From Xylocopa sonorina (Eukaryota; Arthropoda; Insecta; Hymenoptera; Apidae), in contig NW_027490447.1 of assembly GCF_050948175.1 (NCBI RefSeq), positions 186,001 through 250,000 on the forward strand: a stretch of DNA of 64,000 bases. The letters are read 5' to 3'. This document shows, one piece after another, positions 1-12,540 of the stretch. The notes below the pieces were generated by a model. The model saw only the letters and a list, made by a program, of their open reading frames with translations, did no database searches and was not told the DNA's origin. The translations under genes were made by a program, and so were the position numbers. Positions within the stretch are counted from its first letter, which is position 1, and each line of letters opens with the position of its first letter.

Positions 1-505
1 CACTTCCTTGCTAGGAAATAACATTTGCAGATGTCTACGCATCGCAGGAGTAGAGTTCTAATGCTTCTTAAATCGCGATATCGCATCTCAGTTCTATGTT
101 TCATTATAAGTTATAATATTTATTGCGAAGTGTTATGTATACCTCGTATACACTTCAAATGGATGTAAATGCCACACACCCTTGCTAGGAAATGCGTCTC
201 GAGATGTCTACGTATGGAGGAAATAGAGTTCTAATTCTTCTTAAAACGCGATATCGCTTCTCATTTCTATGTTCCATGATATGATGTAATATTCACTGAG
301 AAGTATTATGTTTACCTAGTCTACACTTCAAAAGGATGTAAATGACTTATTTCCTTGCTAGGAAAATGCGTTTCCAGATATCTACGTATCGAAGCATTAG
401 AGTTCTAGTGCTTGTAAAACGCAATATCGCATCTCATTTCTGGGTTTCAAGATAGGTTATAATATTCATTGCGACGTATTATGTATATCTCGACTACACT
501 TCCAA
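1..505 (-). repeat. Satellite array A1 (174-bp monomer, minus orientation), cut by window start
   Basis: Three monomers: the landmark CTTGCTAGGA recurs at 7, 181 and (slightly altered) 354, giving steps of 174 and 173 bp. The sequence is the reverse complement of the monomer filling 5002-37110. The last monomer carries a variant shared with the monomer just before the second U1 (about 41500-41580). Confidence 0.95.
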
Positions 506-1830
506 AGATACTACCCGGTAATTTGCGGCGTGTTGCGTAGTTTCCCGTAGCCCTTGTTAGTTAAACCCACGTCGAGACCATAAATAAACATGCCGTGACT
601 TCAGTATCTCGCGACCTGAGTGTGTGTACTTGGCTAGGCGTAGTCGAGAGGAGGAGCATTTCGATGTTTCAAGGGTTGACCGCCCCAGGGTTCCCGGGGT
701 CGTGTAGCCTATCGCTTTGCTACTTTCTGAGCAGCTGGCGCCCAAGAAAAGTTGTACGTGAGCGGATACCTTGGAACGATAGATCGCTTTAGATTAAAAT
801 ACGTTTTACACCTTAAAGCATTTAGATAATTAACCCCTTCGAGCTTCCCTGACTTACTATATATAGGTTTTCGTCACAACTAATAGGAACCATCACTTTA
901 CATAGATATATAGAACACACATAGTTTTAAACGTAGAACTGAGAATTTGAGAACTTACTTTGAAACGTTAGTAGTGAGAAATTCCATCGGACTTCATAGA
1001 AATTCAGAACTTACTTGCTATGAGACATAGGCAGATAAGGGCCATCGCGTTGCTTAAAACTTTAGAACTTGCTTACTTCAACAATGATTTCTATTGGCTT
1101 CGTCCGTTCTTTTAGAAGAATTTTTGATAAACCACATACTTTTCACACTTCTGATATCTTTGAAAGTTCGCGAGATGTAATCGTTTAAGTTTTAAAATGA
1201 TTACTTAGTGTGGATTATTATTTAGTAACTCGCTCATAATCGAGTCTGCATAGGATTTAATCCATAAGTTTTTAAGCCTGGAATTTATGCAGTTATTTGT
1301 TATTCACTTATTGCTCAAACGACAAAGATTCTGACCACTTCAAAATGATTGACTTTCATCAATTTTCTTAAAAATTGAAATACTGCCCAACTGCTTGCAT
1401 TAAAGACTGTAATTAAAGCTTTCGAAACATTTTACCTCTTATAGGTGAATTCTGGAATTGAAATTGAATGTTTGACTTTTCTAGCTCCTGTTTAGACATC
1501 TTTCTATTGGAATGTTCAAGTATTTTTCATATTCGTAATTATTAAAAATGTTTTACTTGATTCTTTTATTTAATATTTAGAATTTTCTAAGAAATATTTT
1601 TTATCGTAATGAACTATATAATTGCAATTATAATTCTTTATGAAGTAATAATAACAGAAAGGTATGTATCCATTCTTGTAGTTTTGTAAAGAGTATTTAA
1701 TCTTACTATCTAAAATGAAACATTGAGATCTGTTTACAATCTAATGGAATTTAATTACCTTTCGATTCAAATTCACAATGATAATCTTCCATAGTTCAAC
1801 AATTTTGTGAGCTGTCCTCAGGAATCCGCA
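506..1830. other. Left part of U1: no gene seen
   Basis: The first 290 bases are GC-richer and could be an old mobile-element fragment, but I recognise no family. From about 796 the sequence is AT-rich. Two overlapping ORFs of 62 and 65 codons near 557-792 are not conserved as ORFs in the second U1 and look like chance. Confidence 0.6.
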
Positions 1831-1840
1831 GCTCTGTACT

Positions 1841-1847
1841 TATAAAA
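1841..1847 (+). promoter_or_regulatory. TATA box candidate upstream of U1 gene, copy 1
   Basis: TATAAAA lies 133 bp before a good splice donor (AACG|GTAAGT, GT at 1980-1981). It is conserved in the second U1 at 42918. The sequence between it and the donor holds only short reading frames, so a first exon here would be mostly untranslated. Confidence 0.4.
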
Positions 1848-2115
1848 TGAGCGACACAAAGAACAGCCTAACCAAACGTATTCGAACCGATTTTTCAATA
1901 CTAATCTTATCGTGTTTAACTTATGCTGCAAACTATTGAAATGCCCTTCGACAAGTGTTTATTCACAGTGAAGTAAACGGTAAGTATTACGCCTTCCACC
2001 ACTGTTTACAATACGTATGTTTCATTTACTATCAAAACCGTGAGTATTATCGCCTTTCTTTACTCTTTGTAACCTTCAATGCCTTCATGTTACAGATCGT
2101 TAAACTTGCTTTAAA

Positions 2116-2857
2116 ATGCTCTATCGTATTACGGAAGAATGGACATACCAATTCATTTTAAAAAATGAAGGTAACCTTCATATGTCCAACATAACTCCAC
2201 TTACAAAAAAACTATTTTCATCAACGGATGGCCCCTTTGTACTGTGCAATTTTATATTAGCAAAAACTTCTATGAAACTTATAGTTTCGTGGATATCTGA
2301 GGTGCTAATTATTACTGCCCCACCCTGTATATTGTTATGGATGTGTCCAACAAGGCAACGATGAACAGAGTTAAATTTAATATTATGATGTTTATTATTT
2401 TACTTATAGTATATTTGTTTTTCTGGAATTTTGCCAAAAAACAATGTTCACGATGTCGACAGATGAATATATTTGCCTTAGAATTACAAGAGCCAACTAT
2501 TTCGAAAGTAGAATATTACTTTACTTCGCTAACCGAATCATTGCAAACGTTAAATAAGGTGCGTGCCTTTTAAAACAGTCAGATGCAAATTACGATACAA
2601 CGTTTCCAAGAAATGGTACGTGCCACTGTTTTTTAATTTCCGTTTATTTAATCAAAGGAAATTTAATTGAAATATCCGCAAAATTTGAGGACAAAAAGTT
2701 TTTGTAATTTTACGCAACATATATGATGGTGATAAAGGATAAGTATACGGAACTGAAAATGGAAAGTAGCGAGCAGAAAAAGAAACTGATGGAGCTACAA
2801 AGTAGATTGATACATCCGTCAAATGATGATTCTAGGTTAATAAAATCTGTTAATTAA
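2116..2857 (+). pseudogene. Broken copy of an unrecognised single-pass membrane/coiled-coil gene
   Basis: I do not recognise the family. A consistent model is an untranslated exon ending at 1979, intron 1980-2095 (GTAAGT to a pyrimidine-rich TTACAG), then coding exons 2116-2170, 2302-2615 and 2738-2857, separated by introns with GT-AG ends. The same model in the second U1 gives an intact 162-residue frame. Here codon 109 is TAA (2571-2573) where the other copy has CAA, so the last third, including the coiled-coil part, would be lost. The predicted product has a hydrophobic helix at about residues 44-62, a CSRC motif just after it, and a Lys/Glu/Gln-rich helical tail. The middle acceptor (AG at 2300-2301) is weak. 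No homology was checked, so the exon model is inference. Confidence 0.35.
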
Positions 2858-3036
2858 AGAACTATTGCAAAAATCAAGTATAATCAATATTACTTCTGCT
2901 CAAAGGCTATAATAGAATTGGACCGAAATGGGTACAAAACCGGCAATTATATCTATACGTTCTATTCTATGCAAAGGCAAATATTTCAAAGAGAGAAGAT
3001 GTGTTACTTACAAATTACTTATGTTCCTAGATATCT

Positions 3037-3063
3037 CACTAATTTAGGCTTCTTGTCTTGCAG
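3037..3063 (+). other. Strong 3' splice-site candidate, copy 1
   Basis: A branch-point-like CACTAAT is followed by a pyrimidine-rich stretch ending CTTGCAG. It could accept a splice from CTAG|GTTAAT at 2834, which would replace the last few residues of the candidate gene by a different short tail. It is conserved in the second U1 at 44114-44140. Confidence 0.35.
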
Positions 3064-3267
3064 AACTTATCATTCATGTAACATGTAAAGGGGTCGAAGA
3101 ATAGTAAAAGATTTTTAAATTTCATAGCCTCACTTGATACGTCGATTGGATCACGTAAAATATCGGACATTAATTGCATCTACATCTTCAGACCTTAAAT
3201 ATATAATTGCAACAACATATTTAATAGCGTTTTAATAACATTTTTCTAATTGTTTATATCTATGTCT

Positions 3268-3273
3268 AATAAA
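3268..3273 (+). terminator. Poly(A) signal candidate AATAAA, copy 1
   Basis: AATAAA lies about 200 bp after the splice acceptor at 3063 and downstream of the last candidate stop codon. It is conserved at 44345 in the second U1. AATAAA is common by chance in AT-rich DNA, so support is positional only. Confidence 0.3.
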
Positions 3274-4545
3274 TATATATTAATCGAATAAGTTGCTTTA
3301 CCAAAGGATAAAAGTATCTGAGGCTTACAAATCGGAGCATTACATAACAAACGTGCATCACATATATAATATTACATGTAACAAAATATGAAGACCAAAA
3401 AGATCGTACATAAGTTGAATCCACAATGCGGTCATAGAGATACAGAAACGGCAAAAATTCCAAACAATAATTTAAAAAATTTAAAAAGGGGGGAGTGAAA
3501 ATCCATCTCCTTGACGATGATAAGGAACAAGTCTGCCTCATGCACTACAATATCCCAAACAGCCAGCGATTGGCACGCCAATGACAACGGATGGTACGAA
3601 TTCCGTGACAGAACTGTGCTAACAAAGTGCTCCTACTCAGCTTTCGAAATGGCATACTGTTAGTACTGGGGCGGCATTCGTATCACGGCACTATTCAGCA
3701 GTAGGCTGACATTTACTAATGGGGAAGCTGTTTCTATAAAAATTATAAGCAAATATGAAAAATGACTAAACTGTGCAATTTATTTATCTTGATTCCAATA
3801 TAGATACACCGGCACAAAACAAAGATATAAGAACTCGATTTTATTATTTTCTATAAACTAGCTCGATAGGGCGATTTTTTCCATAAAGCCGATAATTACT
3901 TTGTCATAAAAATATATACACTTATTTTATATATATTTTCTTCAATTTATTGTTACAAATTCATGCAATTGAGGGTTACATTATATACGATGACAGCATG
4001 TTATTTCAGAAATTACACAAGGCGAAGTTAGGGACGCAACAGCATGAATTTTTATTTTATAAGTAATATTTTTTTTATAAATAATATTTTTAGTCTATGA
4101 TGGATTGAAAGAAATATATACGACTCGCTCAATAACTATAAATATAGGAAAACGACCATCAAAATGTCTATCAATACTCATATGCTGAACATCTACTGAC
4201 ATCTAACTGTTCTAATTTGTATGAAAGCACAGGTTCCCCATTGCCAAATGTGATCCTGCGTCATTGCTGAGGGGATTCATGAATGGAGCGATGATACGCG
4301 TGTCACCATGGTGCTGGATCTGCGCGATTCGCTTGTCTAGAACGTGCTGGTAACACGATCTGGCATTTTAGTCAACGAATCCGGTCACAGATGACTACGA
4401 ATCAGTTGACACTCCTCGGAAGTGGCAATATAGTGCCGGCATGGTGTCGCTACCATCTTGCCGTTTGTTATCTGGGATGCTTTTTAGTGCATTATTCGGA
4501 ATTGAATTTGAACACATAGTTACTTAATCGCAAATTTGTATGTAC

Positions 4546-4565
4546 TGTGACGTAGTGAAGTCACA
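4546..4565. other. Perfect 6-bp dyad, LTR-like end, U1 copy 1
   Basis: TGTGAC-gtagtgaa-GTCACA. The TGTGACGT start also occurs at both U2-associated boundaries (38085, 60409, 61406), which suggests an LTR terminus of a local retrotransposon family. It marks the switch from the AT-rich core to the GC-rich right flank. Confidence 0.4.
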
Positions 4566-5001
4566 AGGCTCGCTCACCCCCGCACCCTGCTTCGGTTAGA
4601 CTAGCTCGCAGATCACCACCCATGCGAGAAGCGCGACACGGACCATCGCGATAGCTGTATTTGTGAGGAGCGTGAAATACACGATGGTAGAACCTTCCCC
4701 CCCCCCCCCCCCCCCCGCCGTTCGTTTCTCTCACTGTTCTACGGATTAGACTGGCGAGCTGAAGGAAGAAGCGACCCATAAGACGCCTCTTCGGCGGATA
4801 ATAAGACCGCACGTTCGCGGAAGGGCTGTACGCCGAGGTAGCGTGACGGGCTCGACGGTGGAGGAGTCGGGAAGTGAGCAAGAAGAGACCCTGAAGCACG
4901 AAGGATAGGATCCAGAGCTCTGCAACGATAAGACCGCTGCCATAGTCCATGGAGACAAACAGGATGGTTCTCGGGTGTGAGAAGGACCTCTACCCCTCCC
5001 C
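4566..5001. other. GC-rich right flank of U1, copy 1
   Basis: Minus-strand ORFs of 95 and 129 codons overlap here. The 129-codon frame runs through the poly-G tract and is shifted in the other U1 copy, so it is not supported as a gene. It is probably a mobile-element remnant; family not recognised. Confidence 0.45.
4697..4716 (+). repeat. 20-bp poly(C) tract
   Basis: Uninterrupted C run; the second U1 has 21 C at 45774-45794 followed by a different short sequence. Such runs are length-unstable and also error-prone in sequencing. Confidence 0.9.
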
Positions 5002-5170
5002 ATTAGAACTCTATTGCTTCGATACCTAGACATCTAGAAACGCTATTCCCTAGCAACGAAGTGTTGCATTTACATTCTTTTGACGTGTAGACGAGAATAC
5101 ATGTCACTTCGCAATGAATATTATATCTTATCATGAAAAATAGAAATGAGGTGCGATATCGCGTTCTAAG

Positions 5171-5190
5171 AAGCATTAGAATAGGCATCT
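5171..5190 (+). repeat. Deletion junction in B1 (12 monomers plus 17 bp relative to B2)
   Basis: The monomer lacks about 17 bp between CATTAGA and GGCATCTGC. The offset to the second unit jumps here from 41,079 to 43,184, a change of 2105 bp = 12 x 174 + 17. B2 contains the matching extra monomers at about 46263-48367. Confidence 0.75.
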
Positions 5191-5556
5191 GCAAACGCTA
5201 TTTCCTAGCAAGGAATTGTCGCATTTACATTCTTTTGAAGTGAATACGAGGTATACATGACACTTCGCATTGAATATTATATCTTATCACCAAACATAGA
5301 AGTGAGTTGCGATATCGCGTTTTAAGAAGCATTAGAATTCTATTGCCTCGACGCGAAGACATCTGCAGACGCTATTTCCTAGCATGGAAGTGTCGCATTT
5401 ACATTCTTTTGAAGTGAATACGAGGTGTACATGACACTTCGCAATGAATATTGTATCTTATCACGAAACATAGAAATGAGATGCGATATCGCGATTTAAG
5501 TAGCATTAGAAATCTATTGCTACGATACGTAGACATCTGCAAACGCTATTTCCTAG

Positions 5557-5904
5557 CAGGCAGTAGTCGCATTTACATTCTTTTGAAGTGAATACGAGGT
5601 ATACATGACACTTCGTAATGAGTATTACATCTTATCATGAAACATAGAAGAGAGATGCGATATCGCGTTTTAAGTAGCGTTAGAAATCTATTGCTACGAT
5701 ACGTAGACATCTGCAAACGCTATTTCCTAGCAGGCAGTAGTCGCATTTACATTCTTTTGAAGTGAATACGAGGTATACATGACACTTCGTAATGAGTATT
5801 ATATCTTATCATGAAACATAGAAGAGAGATGCGATATCGCGTTTTAAGTAGCGTTAGAAATCCATTGCTACGATACGTAGACATCTGAATACGCTGTTTC
5901 CTAG
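5557..5904 (+). repeat. Tandem pair of near-identical monomers
   Basis: The variant CAGGCAGTAGTCGC occurs at 5557 and again 174 bp later at 5731 with nearly the same surrounding sequence. B2 has a single copy (about 48748), so one monomer was gained or lost. Confidence 0.8.
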
Positions 5905-6389
5905 CAAGGAAGTGTCGCATTTACATTCGTTTGGAGTGAATACGAGGTATACATAACACTTCGCAATGAATATTATATCTTATCACGAAACATAGAAGTG
6001 AAATGCGACATCTCGTTTTAAGAAGCATTAGGACTCTATTGCTACGATACGTAGACATCTGCGAACGCTATATCCTAGCATGGAAGTGTCGCATTTACAT
6101 TCTTCTGAAGTGAATTCGTGGTATACATGACACTTCGGAATGAATATTATATCCTTTCACGAAACATATAAATGAGATGCGATATCGCGATTTAAGTAGC
6201 ATTAGAATTTTATTGCTACGATATGTAGGCATCTGCAAACGCTATTTCCTAGAAAGGAATAGTCGCATTTACATTCTTTTGCAGCGAATACGAGGTATGC
6301 ATGACACTTCGCAATGAATATTATATCGTATCACGAAACATAGAAATGAAATGCGATATCTCGTTTTAAGAAGCATTAGAACTCTATTG

Positions 6390-8100
6390 CCTCTACGCGT
6401 AGACATCTGCAGACGCTATTTCCTAGCATGGAAGTGTCGCATTTACATTCTTTTGAAGTGAATACGAGGTGTACATGACACTCCGCAATGAATATTATAT
6501 CTTATCAGGAAACATAGAAATGAGATGCGATATCGCGTTTTGAGAAGCATTGGAACTCTATTGCTACGATACGTAGACATCGGCAATCGCTATTTCCTAG
6601 CAACCAATAGTCGCATTTACATTCTTTTGAAGTGAATACGAGGTATACATGACACTTCGCAATGAATATTATATCTTATCATGAAACATAGAAGTGAGAT
6701 GCGATATCGCGTTTTAGGAAGCATTAGAACTCTATTGCCTCGACGCGTAGACATCTGCAGACGCTATTTCCTAGCATGGAAGTGTCGCATTTACGTTCTT
6801 TTGAAGTGAATACGAGGTGTACATGACACTTCGCGATGAATATTATATCTGATCACGAAACATATAAATGAGATGCGGTATCGCGATTTAAGTAGCATTA
6901 GAACTCTATTGCTACGATACGTGGACATCTGAATACGCCATTTCATAGCAAGGAAGTGCCGCATTTACATTCGTTTGGAGGGAATACGAGGTATACATGA
7001 CACTTCGCAATGAATATTATATCTTATCATGAAACATATTAGTGAGATGCGATATAGCGTTTTAAGAAGCATTAGAACTCTATTGTCTCTACGCGTAGAC
7101 ATCTGCAGACGCTATTTCCTAGCATGGAAGTGTCGCATTTACATTCTTTTGAAGTGAATACGAGGTGTACATGACACTCCGCAATGAATATTATATCTTA
7201 TCAGGAAACATAGAAATTAGATGCGATATCGCGTTTTGGGAAGCATTAGAACTCTATTACTACGATACGTAGACATCTGCAATCGCTATTTCCTAGCAAC
7301 CAATGGTCGCATTTACATTCTTTTGAAGTGAATTCGATGTTTGCATGACACTTCGGAATGAATATTATAACATATCACGAACCATAGGAATGCGATGCGA
7401 CATCGCGATCTAAGAAGCATTAGAACTCTATTGCTACGATACGTAGGCATCTGCAAACGCTATGCCCTAGCAAGGAATAGTGGTATTTACATTCTTTTGA
7501 TGTGAATACGAGGTATACATGACACTTCGCAATGAATATTATATCTTATAATGAAACATAGAATTGAGATGCGATATCGCGTTTTAAGAAGCATTAGAAC
7601 TCTATAGCCTCGACGAGTAGGCAGCTGCAGACGCTATTTCCTAGCATGGAAGTGTCGCATTTACATTCTTTTGAAGTGAATACGAGGTGTACATGACACT
7701 TCGCAATGAATATTATATCTTATCGTGAAACATATTAGTGAGATGCGATATAGCGTTTTAAGAAGCATTAGAACGCTATTGCCTCTACGCGTAGACATCT
7801 GCAGACGCTATTTCCTAGCATGGCAGTGTCGCATTTACATACTTTTGAAGTGAATACGAGGTGTACATGACACTCCGCAATGAATATTATATCTTATCAG
7901 GAAACATAGAAATGAGATGCGATATCGCGTTTTGAGAAGCATTGGAACACTATTGCTACGATACGTAGACATCTGCGAACGCTATTTCCTAGCAACCAAT
8001 AGTCGCATTTACATTCTTTTGAAGTGAATTCGAGGTTTACATGACACTTCGGAATGAATATTATAACTTATCACGAAACATATAAATGAGATGCGATATC
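6390..8100 (+). repeat. 4-monomer HOR (696 bp), about 2.5 copies
   Basis: The marker CCTCTACGCG (TCTCTACGCG in one copy) occurs at 6390, 7086 and 7782. The marker CAACCAAT occurs at 6601, 7297 and 7993. All steps are exactly 696 bp = 4 x 174. Confidence 0.85.
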
Positions 8101-11100
8101 GCGATTTAAGTAGCATTAGAACTCTATTGCTACGATACGTAGACATCTGAATACGCCATTTCCTAGCAAGGAAGTGTCGCATTTACATTCGCTTGGAGGG
8201 AATACGAGGTATACATGACACTTCGCAATGAATATTATATCTTAGCATGTAACATAGAAGAGAGATGCGATTTCGCGATTTAAGAAGCATTAGAACTCTA
8301 TGGCCTCAATGCAGAGACATCTGAAAACGATATTTCCTAGCATGGAAGTGTCGCACTTACGTTCTTTTGAAGTGAATGCGACATATACATGACACTTCGC
8401 AATGAACATTATTTCTTATCATGAAACATATAAATGAGGTGTCATATCGCGATATAAGTAGCATTAGAACGCTATTGCTGCGATATGTACACATCTGCAA
8501 ACGCTATTTCCTAGCAAGCAATAATCGCATTTACATTCTTTTGAAGTGAATAAGAGGTATACAGGACACTTCGCAATGAATATTATATCTTATCATGAAA
8601 CATAGAAGTGAGATGCAATATCGCGTTTTAAGAAGCATTAGAACTATAATGCCCCGACGCGTAGACATCTGCATACGCTATTCCCTAGCATGGAAGTATC
8701 GCATTTACATTCTTTTGAAGGGAATACGGGGTGTACATGACATTTCGCAATGAATATTATATCATATCACGAAACATGGAAATGAGATGCGATATCGCGA
8801 TTTAAGTAGCATTGGAACTCTATTGCTACGATACGTGGACATCTGTGAACGCTATTTCCTAGGCTGGAAACGTCGCATTTACATTGTTTTGAAGTAAATA
8901 CGAGGTATACATGACACTTCGCAATGAACATTATATCTTATCATGTATCATAAAAGTGAGATGCGATATCGCGTTTTAAGAAGCATTAGAACCCTATTGC
9001 CTCGATGCGGAGATATCTGCAAAGGCTATTTCCTAGCATGGAAATGTTACATTTACATTCTTTTGAAGTGAATACGAGGTGTACATGACACATCGCAATG
9101 AATATTATATCTTATCACGAAACATAGAAATGAGATGCGATATCGAGATTTTAGTAGCATTAGAACTCTATTGCTACCATACGTAGACATCTGAATACGC
9201 TATTTCCTAGCAGGGAAGTGTCGCATTTACATTCGTTTGGAGTGAATACCAGGTATACATGACACTTCGCAATGAATATTATATCTTATCATGAAGCATA
9301 GAAATGAGATGCGATATCTCGTTTTGAGAAGTATTAGATCTCCATTGCTACGATACGTAGTCATCTGCAAACGCTATTTCCTAGCAAGGAAGATTAGCAT
9401 TTACATTCTATTGAAGTGAATACGAGGTACATATGACACTTCGCAATGAACATTATATCTTATCATGTAACATAAAAGTGAGATGCGATATCGCGTCTTA
9501 AGAAGAATTAGAACCCTATTTCCTCGATGCGGAGATATCTGCAAACGCTATTTCCTAGCATGGAAGTGTCGCATTTACATTCTTTTGAAGTGAATTCGAG
9601 GTATACATGACACTTCGGAATGAATATTATATCTTATCACGAAACATACAAATGAGATGTGAAATCGCGATTTAAGTAGCATTAGAACTCTATTGCTACG
9701 ATACGTAGACATCTGAATACGCTATTTTCCAGCAAGGAAGTGTCGCATTTACATTCGTTTGGGGTGAATACGAGGTATACATGACACTTCGCAATGTATA
9801 TTATGTCTTATAATGAAACATAGAATTGAGATGCGAAATAGCCTTCTAAGAAGCATTAGAACTCTTTTGCCACTACGCGTAGACATCTGCAAACGCTATT
9901 TCCTAGCAAGGAAGATTCGCATTTACATACTTTTGAACTGAATACGAGGTGTACTTGACAATCCGCAATGAATATTATATCTTATCAGGAAACTTAGAAA
10001 TGAGATGCGATATCGCGTTTTGAGAAGCATTAGAACACTATTGCTATGATACGTAGACATCTGCAATCGCTATGCCCTAGCAAGGAATAGCCGCATTTAC
10101 ATTCTTTTGATGTGAATACGAGGTATACATGACACTTCGCAATGAATATTATATCTTATAATGAAACATAGAATTGAGATGGGATATCGCGTTTTAAGAA
10201 GTACTAGAACTCTATTGCCTTGACGCGTAGACATCTGCAGACGCTATTTCCTAGCATGGAAGTGTCGCATTTACATTCTTTTGAAGTGAATACGAGATAT
10301 ACATGACACTTCGCGATGAATATTGTATCTTATCACGAAACATATAAATGAGATGCGATATCGCGTTTTAAGAAGCATTAGAGCTCTATTGCCTCGACCC
10401 GTAGACAGCTGCATACGCTATTTCCTAGCACGGAAGTGTCACATTTACATTCTTTTGAAGTAAATACGAGGTGTACATGACACTTCGCAATGAATATTAT
10501 ATCTTATCAGGAACCATAGAAATGAGATGCTATAACGCGTTTTGAGAAGCATTAGAACTCTATTGCTACGATATGTAGACATCTGCAATCGCTATTTCCT
10601 AGCAACCAATAGTCGCATTTACATTCTTTTGAAGTGAATACGAGGTTTACATGACACTTCGGAATGAATATTATAACTTATTACAAAACATAGAAATGAG
10701 ATGCGATATCGCGATCTAAGAAGCATTAGAACTCTATTGCAACGATACGTAGGCATCTGCAAACGCTATGCTCTAGCAAGGAATAGTCGCGTTTACATTC
10801 TTCTGATGTGAATACGAGGTATACATGACACTTCGCAATGAATATTATATCTTATCATGTAACATAGAAGAGAGATGCGATTTCGCGTTTTAAGAAGCAT
10901 TAGAACTCTATGGCCTCAATGCAGAGACATCTGCAAACGCTATTTCCTAGCATGGAAGTGTCGCACTTACGTTCTTTTGAAGTGAATGCGACGTATACAT
11001 GACACTTCGCAATGAACATTATTTCTTATCACGAAACATATAAATGAGGTGTCATATCGCGATATAAGTAGCATTAGAACGCTATTGCTGCGATATGTAG

Positions 11101-11510
11101 ACATCTGCAAACGCTATTTCCTAGCAAGCAATAATCGCATTTACATTCTTTTGAAGTGAATACGAGGTATACATGACACTTCGCAATGAATATTATATCT
11201 TATCACGGAACATGGAAATGAGATGCGATATCGCGTTTTAAGAAGCATTAGAACCCTATTGCCTCGATGCGGAGATATCTGCAAAGGCTATTTCCTAGCA
11301 TGGAAATGTCACATTTACATTCTTTTGAAGTGAATACGAGATGTACATGACACATCGCAATGAATATTATATCTTATCACGAAACATAGAAATGAGATGC
11401 GATATCGAGATTTAGGTAGCATTAGAACTCTATTGCTACCATACGTAGACATCTGAATACGCTATTTCCTAGCAGGGAAGTGTCGCATTTACATTCGTTT
11501 GGAGTGAATA
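7461..11510 (+). repeat. 15-monomer (2610-bp) duplication
   Basis: Variant pairs 7461/10071 (TATGCCCTAG), 7993/10603 (CAACCAAT) and 8281/10891 (monomer with TGGCCTCAAT) are each 2610 bp apart, so about 1.4 kb was copied as a block onto a 15-monomer period. Confidence 0.8.
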
Positions 11511-12540
11511 CCAGGTATACATGACACTTCGCAATGAATATTATATCTTATCATGAAGCATAGAAATGAGATGCGATATCTCGTTTTGAGAAGTATTAGA
11601 ACTCCATTGCTACGATACGTAGTCATCTGCAAACGCTATTTCCTAGCAAGGAAGATTAGCATTTACATTCTTTTGAAGTGAATACGAGGTATATATGACA
11701 CTTCGCAATGAACATTATATCTTATCATGTAACATAAAAGTGAGATGCGATATCGCGTCTTAAGAAGAATTAGAACCCTATTTCCTCGATGCGGAGATAT
11801 CTGCAAACGCTATTTCCTAGCCTGGAAGTGTCGCATTTACATTCTTTTGAAGTGAATTCGAGGTATACATGACACTTCGGAATGAATATTATATCTTATC
11901 ACGAAACATACAAATGAGATGCGATATCGCGATTTAAGTAGGATTAGAACTCTATTGCTACGATACGTAGACATCTGAATACGCTATTTCCCAGCAAGGA
12001 AGTGTCGCATTTACATTCGTTTGGAGTGAATACGAGGTATACATGACACTTCGCAATGTATATTATATCTTATAATGAAACATAGAAATGAGTTGCGATA
12101 TCGCGATTTAAGTAGCATTAGAACTCTATTGCTACGATACGTGGACATCTGAATACGCTATTTCCTAGCAGGGAAGTGTCGCATTTACATTCGTTTGGAG
12201 TGAATACCAGGTATACATGACACTTCGCAATGAATATTATTACTTATCATGAAGCATAGAAATGAGATGCGATATCTCGTTTTGAGAAGTATTAGAACTC
12301 CATTGCTACGATACGTAGTCATCTGCAAACGCTATTTCCTAGCAAGGAAGATTAGCATTTACATTCTTTTGAAGTGAATACGAGGTATATATGACACTTC
12401 GAAATGAACATTATATCTTATCATGTAACATAAATGTGAGATGCGATATCGCGTCTTAAGAAGAATTAGAACCCTATTTCCTCGATGCGGAGATATCTGC
12501 AAACGCTATTTCCTAGCCTGGAAGTGTCGCATTTACATTC
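9391..12540 (+). repeat. Copies of the AGATTAGC variant block (13- and 4-monomer spacing)
   Basis: The variant AGATTAGC occurs at 9391, 11653 and 12349, with gaps of 2262 bp (13 monomers) and 696 bp (4 monomers). The following monomers with TTTCCTCGATGCGG travel with it, so a multi-monomer block was copied twice. Confidence 0.75.

Larger units (their letters stand above)
2858..4545. other. AT-rich core of U1 downstream of the candidate gene: no further gene supported
   Basis: A 91-codon minus-strand ORF (3266-3541) is open in both U1 copies, but the copies are almost identical here, so this proves nothing. It lacks recognisable motifs. The stretch 2576-3387 shows no difference from its second copy by eye. 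Confidence 0.5.
506..5001. repeat. U1 insert, copy 1 (non-satellite, duplicated at 41581)
   Basis: A 4.5-kb block with no satellite monomers, bounded by minus-strand monomers on the left and plus-strand monomers on the right. It has GC-richer flanks (506-795 and 4546-5001) around an AT-rich core. It matches 41581-46080 with an offset of 41,075 to 41,079. By eye the copies differ by about 2% over 506-2160, about 0.4% over 2161-4545, and about 2% again to the right. The core holds a candidate gene (2116-2857). Confidence 0.9.

Noticed and set aside
506..600. Possible rRNA or tRNA fragment at the left GC-rich end of U1
   Set aside because: No cloverleaf arms or recognisable conserved rRNA stretches could be found.
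3266..3541. 91-codon minus-strand ORF in both U1 copies
   Set aside because: The surrounding DNA is nearly identical between copies, so conservation is uninformative; AT-rich hydrophobic frame without motifs.
4561..4950. 129-codon minus-strand ORF with a Gly run
   Set aside because: The Gly run is a poly-G tract of unstable length, and the second U1 copy continues in another frame after it.
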